DNA from: Sphingorhabdus sp.
Lineage (GTDB): Bacteria > Pseudomonadota > Alphaproteobacteria > Sphingomonadales > Sphingomonadaceae
Direction: 5' to 3'
Assembly (NCBI GenBank): GCA_028279555.1
Contig: JANQNO010000002.1
Location: forward strand, 248,001 to 312,000
Length of the DNA stretch: 64,000 nt
The notes beneath the pieces were generated by a model, which was given only the letters and a program-made list of their open reading frames with translations, had not been told where the DNA came from and searched no databases. Position 1 is the stretch's first letter; each line of letters begins with the position of its first letter. Below are positions 31,715 through 42,769 of the stretch, one piece after another. The translations under genes and the position numbers were made by a program.

Positions 31715-33796
31715 ATGAAATTGCGCTATCTTCTCGCCGCAACCAGTCTGGCGTCGATCACTGCCCCCGCACTCGCCGATGATCAAAAAGAGGGCAACCG
31801 CTTCACCGCCGAGCGGGTGTTTGATCTGGAATATGCCGATGATCCGCAAATCTCGCCCGACGGTTCCACCATTGTCTATGCGCGCAAATCGATGGACAAA
31901 TTCTCCGACCGGGTGAAAAGCGATCTTTGGTCGATCAATACGCGCAGCGGTGCGCATCGGCCGCTGGTGACGGGCAAGACAAGCAGCTCTTCGGTGCGCT
32001 GGTCGCCAAGCGGTGACCGGCTGGTTTACCTGACTTCAACCGACGGCAAGCCGGATATGCGGCTGCGCTACAATGATAGCGGCGAGAGTTTTTCGCTCGG
32101 ACAGTTCGAATTTCCACCGAGTGCTCCCACCTGGTCTCCCGACGGAAGCTCGCTAGCATTTGCCATGCTGGTCCCGGACAAGCCCGCAACGCTTGCAAAA
32201 CCGCCGCGCTCGCCCAAGGGGGCGGAATGGGCCAAGCCGGTGAAGGTCATCGATGACCTTGTTTTCCGCTTCGATGGCGCTGGCTATCTGCCCAAGGGCA
32301 ACCGTCACGTCTTCGTGCTCAGCGCCGAAGGCGGAACAGCGCGGCAGATCACCAGCGGCAAGAGTGGTTTTGGCTCACCTGAGTGGCTCGATGATGACAC
32401 GCTGCTCGTCACCGGCAATGATGTTGAAAATGCCGATCTCGATCCGATCGAGAGCGAAATTTACCGGATTGATCTTTCCGATGGATCGCGAACGGCCCTG
32501 ACACAGCGCGATGGCCCCGATGCAGCGCCCAGCGTTTCACCGGACCGTTCGCGCATTGCCTATCTTGGCTATGACGACAAGCTGAAATCCTATCAACAAA
32601 CCGATGTTTATGTGATGAACCCGGACGGGACGGGTGTTCGCAACCTGACGGCGGGTTATGACCGGTCGATCGACAGTATCGAATGGCGCGCGGACAGCCG
32701 CGCCCTGATCGCGCAGTCGGAGGTCGATGGTTTCCTGACGCTGGTCTCAATCGACCTGTCCGGCAATGTCCGCCCGCTGGTGCAGGATGTCGGCGGGACG
32801 TCGATCGGCCGGCCCTATGCCGGGGGCAGCTTCTCGGTTGCCAGCCGCGCCGGCGGCAGCACGCCGCTGATCGCCTACACAAAAGGCACCGCCCAGCGCC
32901 CGGCGGAGGTTGCTTTCTCGCGCGGTGGCCGTTCCGCCCGCACCCTCACCAACCTCAACGACGATGCGCTCGGCCATGTGCAATTGGCGCGGATCGAGGA
33001 AATTCAGGTGCCATCCAGTCATGACGGGCGCACAATTGAGGCCTGGGTCGCGCTGCCCCCGGATTTTCGCGCAGATGGCAGCTTCCCTTTGATCCTCGAA
33101 ATTCACGGCGGGCCGCACACCATGTATGGCCCCTTTTTTGCCGCCGAAATTCAGCGTTTTGCCGCAGAAGGCTATGTTACGGCCTATGTCAATCCGAGGG
33201 GCTCGACCGGCTATGGCGAGGAATTCGCGCAGCTCATCGATCTCAACTATCCCGGCGAGGATCATGACGATTTGATGAGCGTGGTCGATGCGCTGGTGGC
33301 GCGCAATTATGTCAGCAAGGATCGCTTGTTTGTCACAGGTGGTTCGGGCGGCGGCGTGCTGACGGCCTGGGCCGTCGGCAAAACCGATCGCTTCGCTGCC
33401 GCTGCGACGATCAAGCCGGTCATAAACTGGTCCAGCATGGCGCTGTCGGCAGACATATCGCGCTTTGTCAGCCGCCACTGGTTCCGCGCGCAGCCCTGGG
33501 AGCAGCCGCTGGAATATTGGCGCCGCTCGCCGCTTTCGCTGGTCGGTAATGTCAAAACCCCGACCATGGTCATGGTGGGCGAGGCTGATTGGCGGACACC
33601 GACTTGGGAAGCAGAACAATATTACACCGCTCTCAAGGTTCAGGATGTCGATACTGTCCTGGTTCGCGTGCCCGGTGCGTCGCATCTGATTGCTGGTCGT
33701 CCGAGCCAGCTGATCGCCAAGACCGACAACATCATGGGCTGGTTTGCCAAATATGATCCGGTCAAGAAAAAGGAAAAGAAAACAGAGGGTCAATGA
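31715..33796 (+). CDS. S9 family (prolyl oligopeptidase-like) peptidase
   Basis: The 693-residue protein has a Sec signal peptide (MKLRYLLAATSLASITAPALA), a beta-propeller made of DPP4/acylaminoacyl-peptidase-type repeats (WSPDGSSLAFAM, SPDGSTIVY), and a C-terminal alpha/beta-hydrolase domain. The nucleophile lies in VTGGSGGGVLTAW (Ser near residue 545), with EIHGGPHTMYG upstream and the aspartate/histidine near ASHLIAGRPSQ. It is probably a secreted exopeptidase that releases dipeptides or modified N-terminal residues. AAGGAG precedes the start. Confidence 0.9.
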   Translation: MKLRYLLAATSLASITAPALADDQKEGNRFTAERVFDLEYADDPQISPDGSTIVYARKSMDKFSDRVKSDLWSINTRSGAHRPLVTGKTSSSSVRWSPSGDRLVYLTSTDGKPDMRLRYNDSGESFSLGQFEFPPSAPTWSPDGSSLAFAMLVPDKPATLAKPPRSPKGAEWAKPVKVIDDLVFRFDGAGYLPKGNRHVFVLSAEGGTARQITSGKSGFGSPEWLDDDTLLVTGNDVENADLDPIESEIYRIDLSDGSRTALTQRDGPDAAPSVSPDRSRIAYLGYDDKLKSYQQTDVYVMNPDGTGVRNLTAGYDRSIDSIEWRADSRALIAQSEVDGFLTLVSIDLSGNVRPLVQDVGGTSIGRPYAGGSFSVASRAGGSTPLIAYTKGTAQRPAEVAFSRGGRSARTLTNLNDDALGHVQLARIEEIQVPSSHDGRTIEAWVALPPDFRADGSFPLILEIHGGPHTMYGPFFAAEIQRFAAEGYVTAYVNPRGSTGYGEEFAQLIDLNYPGEDHDDLMSVVDALVARNYVSKDRLFVTGGSGGGVLTAWAVGKTDRFAAAATIKPVINWSSMALSADISRFVSRHWFRAQPWEQPLEYWRRSPLSLVGNVKTPTMVMVGEADWRTPTWEAEQYYTALKVQDVDTVLVRVPGASHLIAGRPSQLIAKTDNIMGWFAKYDPVKKKEKKTEGQ

Positions 33797-34070
33797 GTTT
33801 ACTGCCCGCTCTGTAAACCGAAATAGAGAAATCTCTTTCCTACATATAACCATATAGGATATATCGATTCGCGTTATCCGGCGCATGCGGTTCGCGAGGC
33901 ATGGGGCGGATGGCGGGATGCGATGCAGGCGGAGATGTGCCTGCAGGAATCGCAAACGGTCGGCGCGGCGGGGTGCCTGACGGACAAGAGAGCCTGTCCG
34001 GTCAAGCTCGAAACCCCGGTGCAACCATGCCGATGCTTCCGAAAGACGGCGATGGCCATATCCATCCTTC

Positions 34071-34157
34071 GTCACCCCCGACTTGATCGGGGGTCCAGTC
34101 GCCTGGGCCTTGTGGGCCTATGGCAGCGGGCTGGATTCCCGCTTTTGCTGGAATGAC
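34071..34157. repeat. Dispersed GTCACCCCCGA-type repeat
   Basis: Two inverted units, GTCACCCCCGACTTGATCGGGGGTCC at the left and GGATTCCCGCTTTTGCTGGAATGAC at the right (each about 25 bases, arms described only), match the family at 25621-25711. The 641-bp gap 33797-34437 between the S9 peptidase and the ferredoxin holds this and a short pair of direct repeats (TGTAGGAAATTT at 34393 and 34414), but no convincing gene. Confidence 0.55.
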
Positions 34158-34437
34158 GGGAAATGGCCGTCGCCCCTGCGCCTTCAAAAGCGCGGGCATC
34201 ATGCGGGCATTTTTCATGGAGCCCTTACCCCCGCATTGATGGTCTGGCCGGAACCTAAAGGCGCGCTGGCGGGACATGAAAATCCCGGACCCTCGTCAGC
34301 ATCAATCCAGCCAATCCGGGTCGCAGGCCTGCCCCCGTGCCGGCTGCGCCGACCGTCCCTTATTTCCGATGCCTTTTCATTTACGCTGCTGCTGTAGGAA
34401 ATTTTGTTGCGCGTGTAGGAAATTTGAATGCGTTAGA

Positions 34438-34755
34438 TCAATCCTCTGCGGCGATGGTTACTGTCAGGCCTTCCAGTGCATCGCTGACATCGATCTGACA
34501 GGAGAGACGCGAATCTTCATTCCGGTGGTCGCTGCTTTCCAGCAGATCATCTTCGTCATCGCCCATTTCGCCGACCTTCTCCTTGTAAGCCGGATCGACA
34601 TGGACATGGCAGGTCGCGCAGGAGCAGCAGCCGCCGCATAGTGCGAGCAGCTCGTCAAAGCCATTGTCGCGGATGACTTCCATCAGCGTAAGGCCGTCTT
34701 CGGCTTCGACGTCTCTGCTTTCGCCTTCGCGGGTGATGACGGTGATTTTTGGCAT
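34438..34755 (-). CDS. 2Fe-2S ferredoxin, adrenodoxin type
   Basis: The 105-residue protein has [17 protein letters not shown] (residues 39-55), the C-x5-C-x2-C cluster-binding pattern, with the fourth cysteine in SRLSCQID near residue 85. It also carries extra cysteines in GGCCSC that are not needed for the cluster. Adrenodoxin-type ferredoxins pass electrons to P450 or other oxygenases. No oxygenase is next to it; the gene faces the thioredoxin reductase gene divergently, 172 bp away. Confidence 0.9.
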   Translation of the reverse strand: MPKITVITREGESRDVEAEDGLTLMEVIRDNGFDELLALCGGCCSCATCHVHVDPAYKEKVGEMGDDEDDLLESSDHRNEDSRLSCQIDVSDALEGLTVTIAAED

Positions 34756-34891
34756 CTTCGTGTGACTCCTGTTGAACTTGGCCGTGCCTGATAAAGCGCT
34801 GCTTTGCCAGCGCCAAGTATATTTTCAACAGCCTTTGTGGCTGCACCCCTTGGCCGCCCTGTCTCGCATCCCTATCTGCAATGCCTGATAA

Positions 34892-36258
<1,367 letters not shown>

Positions 36259-36325
36259 GCCGCCAGCCTAGACTTTGCGCGTCGCGAATAGCAAGCGGAC
36301 AATAAGAATGCTGACTTCACGCGTG

Positions 36326-36413
36326 TTTTCCAGCGAAGGCTGGAATCCAGACTCTAACTGGCTGACACTGGACTCCAGCCCTTCGACCTGCTCAGGAGAG
36401 CCTTTCGCTGGAG
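36326..36413. repeat. Repeat block between membrane protein and M48 protease
   Basis: TTTTCCAGCGAAGGCTGG and its counterpart CCTTTCGCTGGAGA surround a section GACTCCAGCCCTTCGACCTG resembling parts of the repeat bracketing the GFA gene (11150 and 11824). It fills most of the gap 36259-36497. Confidence 0.45.
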
Positions 36414-36497
36414 ATCACGGAAAGGTCAAAGCAGGCGCCATTGACACTCATCCGCCAACCGTATTATCCATGCAATACAGTAATGGGGAGAGGGCAG

Positions 36498-37667
36498 ATG
36501 GCGAATTTCGACCCGGCGGCGGAGACCGCACGCTATATTGACGGGCTGGGACCGGAGGCGCTGGCAAAAGCCGCGGACTATACGACCGGCAGCCACTGGC
36601 TGCTGCTTTGGGCGCTACTCGTCTCCGCGCTGGTCACCTGGCTGATTGTCCGCTGGGGCCTGCTCGACAAAATCTGGGCAAAGATGGAAAAGCGCGGCTG
36701 GGCGCTCAAGACATTTACCGTCAGCGCCTTGTTTTCGCTGGTGTCGACGATCCTGTTCCTCCCCTGGACGATCTATAGCGGATGGTGGCGCGAAACGAGC
36801 TATGGCCGCACCAGCCAGCCGCTTGCGGATTTTCTGGTCCAAGGGGCGATCAGCATGGTCATTTCGGCGCTTGTGCTGGGGCTGTTCTTCCTTGGCGTCT
36901 ATTTCCTGATCCGCAAGGCCGGGAAAGTCTGGTGGATCTGGTCGGGCGGCCTGGCCAGTATTGCGATCATCTTCATGCTGCTGATCTCGCCGATCCTGAT
37001 CGAGCCGCTCTTTAACGAGTTCAAGCCGGTGCCCGAGGGTGAGGTGCGCAGCGCAATCGAGGCGATGGCGGATGAGGCCGACATCCCGCATGACCGCATA
37101 TTCATGTATGATGGTTCGCGGCAGTCGAATAATTTTACCGCCAATGTCTCGGGCGTCTTCGGCTCGGCGCGTATCGCCATATCGGATGTCGCGCTGAAGG
37201 AAGCTTCGCTCGATGAGGTCAAGGCCGTGACGGGGCATGAGATCGGCCATTATGTGCTTGGCCATATCTGGCGGATGGTCGGCACCTTGGCAGTGCTGGC
37301 CGTAGTCGTTTTCTTCGTAGCCGACCGGATTTTCCCCTGGTTCGCGAGGGTCTTCGGCAGTTCAGCATCGATTGGAGATCCGCGCCGCCTTCCGATATTG
37401 ATCTTCATTATGGGGTTGCTGTTTCAGTTCGCACAGCCGGTCATCAACGGAATCATCAGGATGGGAGAGCGCGAGGCGGATAATTACTCGCTGAAGACGG
37501 TCAATCTGCCCGATGCGCTGGCAGGCGCGCTCGTCAAGACAGCCGAATATCGATATCCGCGCCCCTCGGCCTTGCAGGAAATGCTCTTCTACACCCATCC
37601 ATCGGTCGAGTGGCGGGTGCGCAATGCAATGGAGTGGAAGGCGAAAAATCCGCCGCCTGCCAACTAG
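36498..37667 (+). CDS. M48 family metalloprotease (Ste24/CAAX-type)
   Basis: The 389-residue protein has seven or so predicted membrane segments with the zinc site VTGHEIGHYVLGH near residue 245-257 (HEIGH) and the downstream glutamate region MGEREADNYSLK. These match the Ste24-like CAAX/M48 endopeptidases that cleave membrane or periplasmic proteins. The N-terminal FDPAAETARYIDGLGPEALAKA is typical. ATG 36498 follows GGGAGAGGG; the upstream frame has no better start. It converges with the GMC oxidoreductase gene with a four-base overlap. Confidence 0.9.
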   Translation: MANFDPAAETARYIDGLGPEALAKAADYTTGSHWLLLWALLVSALVTWLIVRWGLLDKIWAKMEKRGWALKTFTVSALFSLVSTILFLPWTIYSGWWRETSYGRTSQPLADFLVQGAISMVISALVLGLFFLGVYFLIRKAGKVWWIWSGGLASIAIIFMLLISPILIEPLFNEFKPVPEGEVRSAIEAMADEADIPHDRIFMYDGSRQSNNFTANVSGVFGSARIAISDVALKEASLDEVKAVTGHEIGHYVLGHIWRMVGTLAVLAVVVFFVADRIFPWFARVFGSSASIGDPRRLPILIFIMGLLFQFAQPVINGIIRMGEREADNYSLKTVNLPDALAGALVKTAEYRYPRPSALQEMLFYTHPSVEWRVRNAMEWKAKNPPPAN

Positions 37668-39667
37668 CTGAAAAGATCGCCGCGCCCGGTCGCATATTCG
37701 GCCATCGCCATAGTCGTGAGCTGTGCGTTTACGCGGATGCAGCTCGGCATCACGCTGGCATCGGTGACATAGCAATTTGCCGTTCCGTGCACGCGGCAGT
37801 CCAAATCGACGACGCCTTTCGCCGGGTCGGCATTGATGGGATTGCCGCCATGCGGGTGTGAACTGGATAGCGTGATGTCGTCGCTTTCGCGAATTTCCTT
37901 CACGAAAAAGGCGTCGATATCCTCGCCTGCGTGTAGCGTTCTGCCATTGGTGAGCGCCGGGTAAAGCTCCTCTGCGCCTGCGGCAAAATGGATTTTGGCA
38001 AGCGTGCTTGCCGCCTTGCGGATGGGCGGCATGTCTTCCTCTCCAAGCCGGAAATCGAGCTTGCTTCCCTGCAGCGTTCCTTTCCGGTCACCGGGAAAGA
38101 GAATGCCGGCAGAAGCGACATTGCCAAAGCTGCGCATCCGCCTCGCATGCTCATCGAACCAGCCGGGCATCATCGCCGCCATCGACATGGGCGGCTGAAA
38201 ATGGCTCTCGATCAGATAGTCGCCCATATCGACATAGGTGGCCATCTGGTCTTCGTCCCAGGCCGGTGTTTTGGCGAGCGCGCCGGGCATCTTGGCGATG
38301 ATCGGAGAGGCAATGTTGAGCGAGATATTATAGCCGGCATTGGGAAAGCCGCTGTCACGCAGAATCTTCGAAGAGGCGAGCGCCCCTGCCGCCACGACCA
38401 CACCTTTGCGTGCGCCTATCTGCTTGAGCTCCCCTCCGCCAAACCGAACCGCAACGCCGATGGCGCATCGCTGCGGCGAAGTCGGATTGTCCCAGAGAAT
38501 TTCCTCCACCACTGCATTGTCCGCAATGCGCGCGCCATGCCGAGAGCAAGCCCAGGGAAGATAGCTTTGCGCCATGCCCCATTTGCGGCCATAGGGGCAT
38601 CCGGTGTTGCAATAGCCGCAATAGGCACAGGCAAATTCGCTGCCTGGTGGCCCGTAGTTCTTGCGGAACCAGCGCGCCGGAGCGTCCTGCGCCATAGGGT
38701 CCTCGCCGGTCGCCTTCCATGCCTCGAATCCGCGCAGTAGATGCGGACCGTTGCGCTTGGCGCTGCGATGTTCGATCTCGGCGATATTCAGCTTGCCTTC
38801 GACTTCGGCAAAGGCGGCATCAAGCGCGGGACGATCCAGCTCTACGCCTATTTCAGCCCAATAATCGAATATACTCGCGGCCTTGGGGTGGGTTTCGCCG
38901 GGCTTGTTGGGACGCAGACAGATGCCGTTGTTGATCGCAGAGGAACCGCCGACGCATTGCCCTTGAAAAACGACGAAATCATTATTGCTACTGGTTTGCA
39001 GACCGCCATGCTTAAACAGCCGCGCGGTCATGCGTCTTTCCTCGAATGTCATCTGGCGGGAAGGATAAAAGGGGCCGGCCTCGAGGATAAGAACCTTGTG
39101 ACCCTCGCGCGCGATATTGTGCGCAGCCACCGAACCGCCCGAACCCGAACCGATGACAATGACGTCGACCTCGTCTGGAATATCATGGCCCTCGACCACA
39201 TAGTCCCGATGCAGATCGCGGTTCGGCGCATCGATAATGGGGACATCTTCGGCGCCGCGTTTGCGGTGAGCGGGCAGTGTAAAGCCGATTTGCTTATAGA
39301 CCGGGTTATCCTTGTTATCGTCTTCGCTCGCGCCCTCCCAGTGGCCGTAATAGCCTGCATAAACGATACCGCGCAGCCGGGCCATATCCTGAAACAGGTC
39401 GAACTTGCTCTTCTGAATGCGCTTTTCGATCCGTTTCGCCCGCATGCCAACCGGCATGAGCCGAAAGAAAATGCCCCCCAGCACCAGCGACAATCCGGTG
39501 AATGAAATACGAAGTTCGCTGACTTTCTCTGCGCTGACTTCGGCAAACTGGGTCTGGATATTCTCCACCACCTGGTCCGGCGAAATCGCCATGTCGACGC
39601 GGTAAAAAAGCGCCTCGGTAAAGGCTTTCAGGAATCTGGCCTGCCCCGAAGGGAAGGGTCGCCGCAT
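37664..39667 (-). CDS. GMC-family FAD oxidoreductase
   Basis: The 667-residue protein has the FAD dinucleotide motif VDVIVIGSGSGGSVAAHN near residue 165, a long N-terminal extension (residues 1-150) and the FAD-contact region SSAINNGICLR. A cluster CAYCGYCNTGCPYGRKW near residue 350 has four cysteines spaced as in long-chain alcohol oxidases. The C-terminal HPHGGNPINADPAKGVVD and TANCYVTDASVMPSC are GMC signatures. It should oxidise an alcohol, possibly a long-chain or terpenoid one; the substrate is inferred. AGGGAGA precedes the start. Confidence 0.88.
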   Translation of the reverse strand: MRRPFPSGQARFLKAFTEALFYRVDMAISPDQVVENIQTQFAEVSAEKVSELRISFTGLSLVLGGIFFRLMPVGMRAKRIEKRIQKSKFDLFQDMARLRGIVYAGYYGHWEGASEDDNKDNPVYKQIGFTLPAHRKRGAEDVPIIDAPNRDLHRDYVVEGHDIPDEVDVIVIGSGSGGSVAAHNIAREGHKVLILEAGPFYPSRQMTFEERRMTARLFKHGGLQTSSNNDFVVFQGQCVGGSSAINNGICLRPNKPGETHPKAASIFDYWAEIGVELDRPALDAAFAEVEGKLNIAEIEHRSAKRNGPHLLRGFEAWKATGEDPMAQDAPARWFRKNYGPPGSEFACAYCGYCNTGCPYGRKWGMAQSYLPWACSRHGARIADNAVVEEILWDNPTSPQRCAIGVAVRFGGGELKQIGARKGVVVAAGALASSKILRDSGFPNAGYNISLNIASPIIAKMPGALAKTPAWDEDQMATYVDMGDYLIESHFQPPMSMAAMMPGWFDEHARRMRSFGNVASAGILFPGDRKGTLQGSKLDFRLGEEDMPPIRKAASTLAKIHFAAGAEELYPALTNGRTLHAGEDIDAFFVKEIRESDDITLSSSHPHGGNPINADPAKGVVDLDCRVHGTANCYVTDASVMPSCIRVNAQLTTMAMAEYATGRGDLFS

Positions 39668-39738
39668 GGTCTGTCTCCCTGTAAAGTGGGAGGCTAGGCG
39701 CGGCCTGCGGGATTGGCTAGCACAAAAGCGTCATCTGC

Positions 39739-41841
39739 CTATTGCGCCGCTTTTTTCTCCAGACGGAATTTATGCAGCAGCGGTTCGGTATAGCCGCTTG
39801 GCTGATCGATCCCCTCGAATACCAGCGCGCGCGCGGCTTTCAGGGCGATGCTATCCCCTTCGAGCTTTTCATAGAGCGAATCGCCTGCATTCTGCTCGTC
39901 AACTTTCGCCGCCATTTTTTCAAAGGCCGCATTCACCTGATCGGCTGTGCAAACCCCTTGATGCAGCCAGTTTGCAATATGCTGCGAGCTGATCCGCAGG
40001 GTCGCGCGATCTTCCATCAGGCCGACATCATGAATGTCGGGCACTTTCGAGCAACCAATCCCTTGATTGATCCAGCGCACCACATAGCCAAGGATGCCTT
40101 GTGCATTATTCTCCAGCTCTTCCGCGACTTCTTCGTCGGACCAGTTATGCCCCGGCGGCGCAACGGGAATGGTGAGCAGCGGATCGAGTCCTGGCGATGC
40201 AGGCAGCCCCTTCTGAACATCGAATACATTGCACTGATGATAGTGGATGGCATGCAGGGTAGCAGCAGTCGGAGACGGAACCCAGGCAGTATTGGCACCG
40301 GCTTTCAGATGACTGATCTTCTGCTGCATCATGTCGGCCATCATGTCGGGTGCGGCCCACATACCCTTGCCGATCTGCGCCTTGCCCGAAAGCCCGCAGA
40401 CAAGACCGATACCGACATTGCGCGCTTCATAGGCTTCGATCCACTCAGAGCTCTTCATGTCGCCCTTGCGGATCATCGGCCCGGCCTGCATCGCGGTGTG
40501 CATCTCGTCGCCGGTGCGATCGAGAAAACCAGTATTGATAAAGACGATCCGGTCCTTCACCGCATGGATACAGGCAGCGAGATTGGCCGATGTCCGGCGC
40601 TCCTCGTCCATTACGCCGACCTTGATCGTGTGCCGGTCGAGACCCAGAATATCCTCGACTGCATCGAACAAATCATTGGTGAAAGCGCATTCTTCGGGGC
40701 CGTGCATCTTGGGCTTGACGATATAGATCGATCCGGTGCGGCTGTTGTGTAGTGCGCCCAACCCTCTCAGGTCGTGCATCGCACAGAGCGACGTAAAGAG
40801 TGCGTCGAGAATGCCTTCGGGCGCTTCATTTCCACCTGCCCCGGACTCCGATCCGGGGTCGGGAAGCAGCACCGCCGGGTTGGTCATCAGATGGCCAACA
40901 TTACGCACAAAGAGCAAGCTGCGGCCAGGGAGTGTGAACGTGGTGCCATCAATCCACTCTCTGTCAGGCTCTAGCCTGCGCGAAACGGTTTTTCCGCCCT
41001 TTTCGAAAGACGCGTCCAGATCGCCGCGCATCAGCCCGAGCCAGTTGGAATAGGCGAGCACCTTGTCTTCGGCATCGACGGCTGCGACCGAGTCCTCCAT
41101 GTCGATGATGGTGGTAAGCGCGGCTTCCAGCAGAATATCCGAAATCCCGTGTGGATCATCTTTTCCGACGGGATGTGACCGATTGATCTGTATTTCGACG
41201 CGTAATCCGTTATTTTCGAACATTATCGCCGAAGGGTTGTCGGGTTCGCCCCGATAAGCGCCAACATGGTCTCCGTCCACACTCGGCCAGTCTTTGTCCC
41301 AGCCGGGAAACACATCGCTCAGGAATTGCTTTGCCTTTGCGACCACGGCCGCGCCCCGCTCGGGATCATACCCGCCCGGCTTGGCGGGCGGTGCATCGAG
41401 CGCATCGGTGCCATAGAATGCATCATACAGACTGCCCCAGCGGGCATTTGCGGCATTGAGGACAAAACGGTCATTGAGCGAAGGCACGACCAGTTGAGGC
41501 CCCGCCATGGTCGCAATTTCCGGATCCACATTCTGCGTGCCGATGCAGAAAGGCGCAGGCTCGGGAACCAGATAGCCGATGTTGGTCAGAAAGCCCTTGT
41601 AGCCCTCCATATCGGTGATCGGTCCGGGGTTGGCCTTGTGCCATTCGTCGATCTGCCTTTGCAGTGTTTCGCGCTTTTCAAGCAAGGCCCGGTTGACCGG
41701 GACAAATTTCTCCAGCAGCCGCGCGAGACCGCTCCACAAGGCGTCAGCGTCCACACCCGTGCCCGGCAGCGCCTTTGTTTCAACAAATTCGGCAAGATTG
41801 CCGGCCACTTTAAGGCCGGCGCGGGAGACATATTCGGTCAT
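39739..41841 (-). CDS. glcB: Malate synthase G
   Basis: The 700-residue protein is the monomeric isoform G: the TIM-barrel core holds [44 protein letters not shown] and [34 protein letters not shown], all family-typical. It condenses glyoxylate with acetyl-CoA to malate, the second step of the glyoxylate shunt. ATG 41841 ([12 protein letters not shown]) is the start; longer frames have no family match. Isocitrate lyase is not in the window. Its presence next to acyl-CoA genes fits growth on C2 or fatty-acid carbon. Confidence 0.95.
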   Translation of the reverse strand: MTEYVSRAGLKVAGNLAEFVETKALPGTGVDADALWSGLARLLEKFVPVNRALLEKRETLQRQIDEWHKANPGPITDMEGYKGFLTNIGYLVPEPAPFCIGTQNVDPEIATMAGPQLVVPSLNDRFVLNAANARWGSLYDAFYGTDALDAPPAKPGGYDPERGAAVVAKAKQFLSDVFPGWDKDWPSVDGDHVGAYRGEPDNPSAIMFENNGLRVEIQINRSHPVGKDDPHGISDILLEAALTTIIDMEDSVAAVDAEDKVLAYSNWLGLMRGDLDASFEKGGKTVSRRLEPDREWIDGTTFTLPGRSLLFVRNVGHLMTNPAVLLPDPGSESGAGGNEAPEGILDALFTSLCAMHDLRGLGALHNSRTGSIYIVKPKMHGPEECAFTNDLFDAVEDILGLDRHTIKVGVMDEERRTSANLAACIHAVKDRIVFINTGFLDRTGDEMHTAMQAGPMIRKGDMKSSEWIEAYEARNVGIGLVCGLSGKAQIGKGMWAAPDMMADMMQQKISHLKAGANTAWVPSPTAATLHAIHYHQCNVFDVQKGLPASPGLDPLLTIPVAPPGHNWSDEEVAEELENNAQGILGYVVRWINQGIGCSKVPDIHDVGLMEDRATLRISSQHIANWLHQGVCTADQVNAAFEKMAAKVDEQNAGDSLYEKLEGDSIALKAARALVFEGIDQPSGYTEPLLHKFRLEKKAAQ

Positions 41842-41976
41842 ATTTTCAGGCTCCAAATTATAGCAGGATGCCCGGGGAGGATCTTTATTGTTGCGCTGCA
41901 CCTAGCCGAGGGCAGCAACAGGGCGCAAGCGTTGTTTTTAGGAAATCGAAGCAATTGCGTGCTATTGCTTCGGCCC

Positions 41977-42765
41977 ATGAAGCTCACCACGCATATCGTT
42001 GAAAAACCTTGGGGGCGGCGGGATATTCCCGCTGCCTTTGGCGATATGGGCGGCAAGCAAATCGGCGAAATCTGGTTCGATGCGCCAGGCGGGGGCAAGC
42101 TGCCGTTGCTGGTGAAGTGGCTGTTCACCTCGGAAAAGCTCTCGGTGCAGGTCCATCCCGACGACGCGCAGGCAAGGGCGCGCGGTCTGCCATCGGGCAA
42201 GGAGGAATGCTGGTTCATTGTCGATGCCGAGCCGGGCGCTGTGATCGGCATGGGAACAAGCGAAGAATTGTCCAGACAGCGGCTGCGCGATGCTTCCATA
42301 TCCGGCGAGATCGAGGCGCTGCTCGATTGGCGTCCCGTCAGCGCTGGTGACTATTTCTACATTCCTGCCGGAACGATCCATGCAATAGGCGCTGGCATTA
42401 CGCTAGTCGAAGTGCAGCAAAATGCCGACGTTACCTACCGGCTCTATGACTATGGCCGCCCGCGCGAACTGCATCTCGGCGATGCCGTGGCCGTGTCCAA
42501 TGCTGTCCCCTATGCCGACCCGCGCAGCGGGCAGGCGGCCAGCGACATGAAACTGGTCGACAGCAAGTATTTTCGGCTCTGGATGGCGCAGGGGCAGGCG
42601 GGTCTGGCAGCTATTCCAGCAGGCTGTGACCGCTGGCTCATACCGCTCGCCGGGGAAGTTCGTTCAGAAGAGCATATCGGCAAGGTTGGCGATTGCCTGC
42701 TGGCTGGGCCGGATCAGACAATTGCCATGTCACCCGATTGCCAGCTCCTCGTGGCCAGCCAATAA
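41977..42765 (+). CDS. Class I mannose-6-phosphate isomerase-like protein
   Basis: The 262-residue cupin protein shows KPWGRRDIPAAFG, EKLSVQVHPDDAQARA with the zinc-binding Gln/His and YIPAGTIHAIGAGITLVEVQQNADVTYRLYDYG, which includes the C-terminal metal ligands. It interconverts fructose-6-phosphate and mannose-6-phosphate, or a related phosphosugar. The open frame extends upstream to 41266 over malate synthase on the other strand, but family similarity begins at ATG 41977. It is shorter than the classical 390-residue ManA and matches short alphaproteobacterial forms. Confidence 0.85.
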   Translation: MKLTTHIVEKPWGRRDIPAAFGDMGGKQIGEIWFDAPGGGKLPLLVKWLFTSEKLSVQVHPDDAQARARGLPSGKEECWFIVDAEPGAVIGMGTSEELSRQRLRDASISGEIEALLDWRPVSAGDYFYIPAGTIHAIGAGITLVEVQQNADVTYRLYDYGRPRELHLGDAVAVSNAVPYADPRSGQAASDMKLVDSKYFRLWMAQGQAGLAAIPAGCDRWLIPLAGEVRSEEHIGKVGDCLLAGPDQTIAMSPDCQLLVASQ

Positions 42766-42769
42766 GCTG

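Noticed and set aside
33797-34437. Possible genes in the gap after the S9 peptidase
   Set aside because: Frames are short and mostly derived from the repeat at 34071; only repeats and a pair of 12-bp direct repeats are visible.
41266-41976. A 237-codon upstream extension of the mannose-6-phosphate isomerase-like gene
   Set aside because: It lies over malate synthase on the other strand, and family similarity begins only at ATG 41977.
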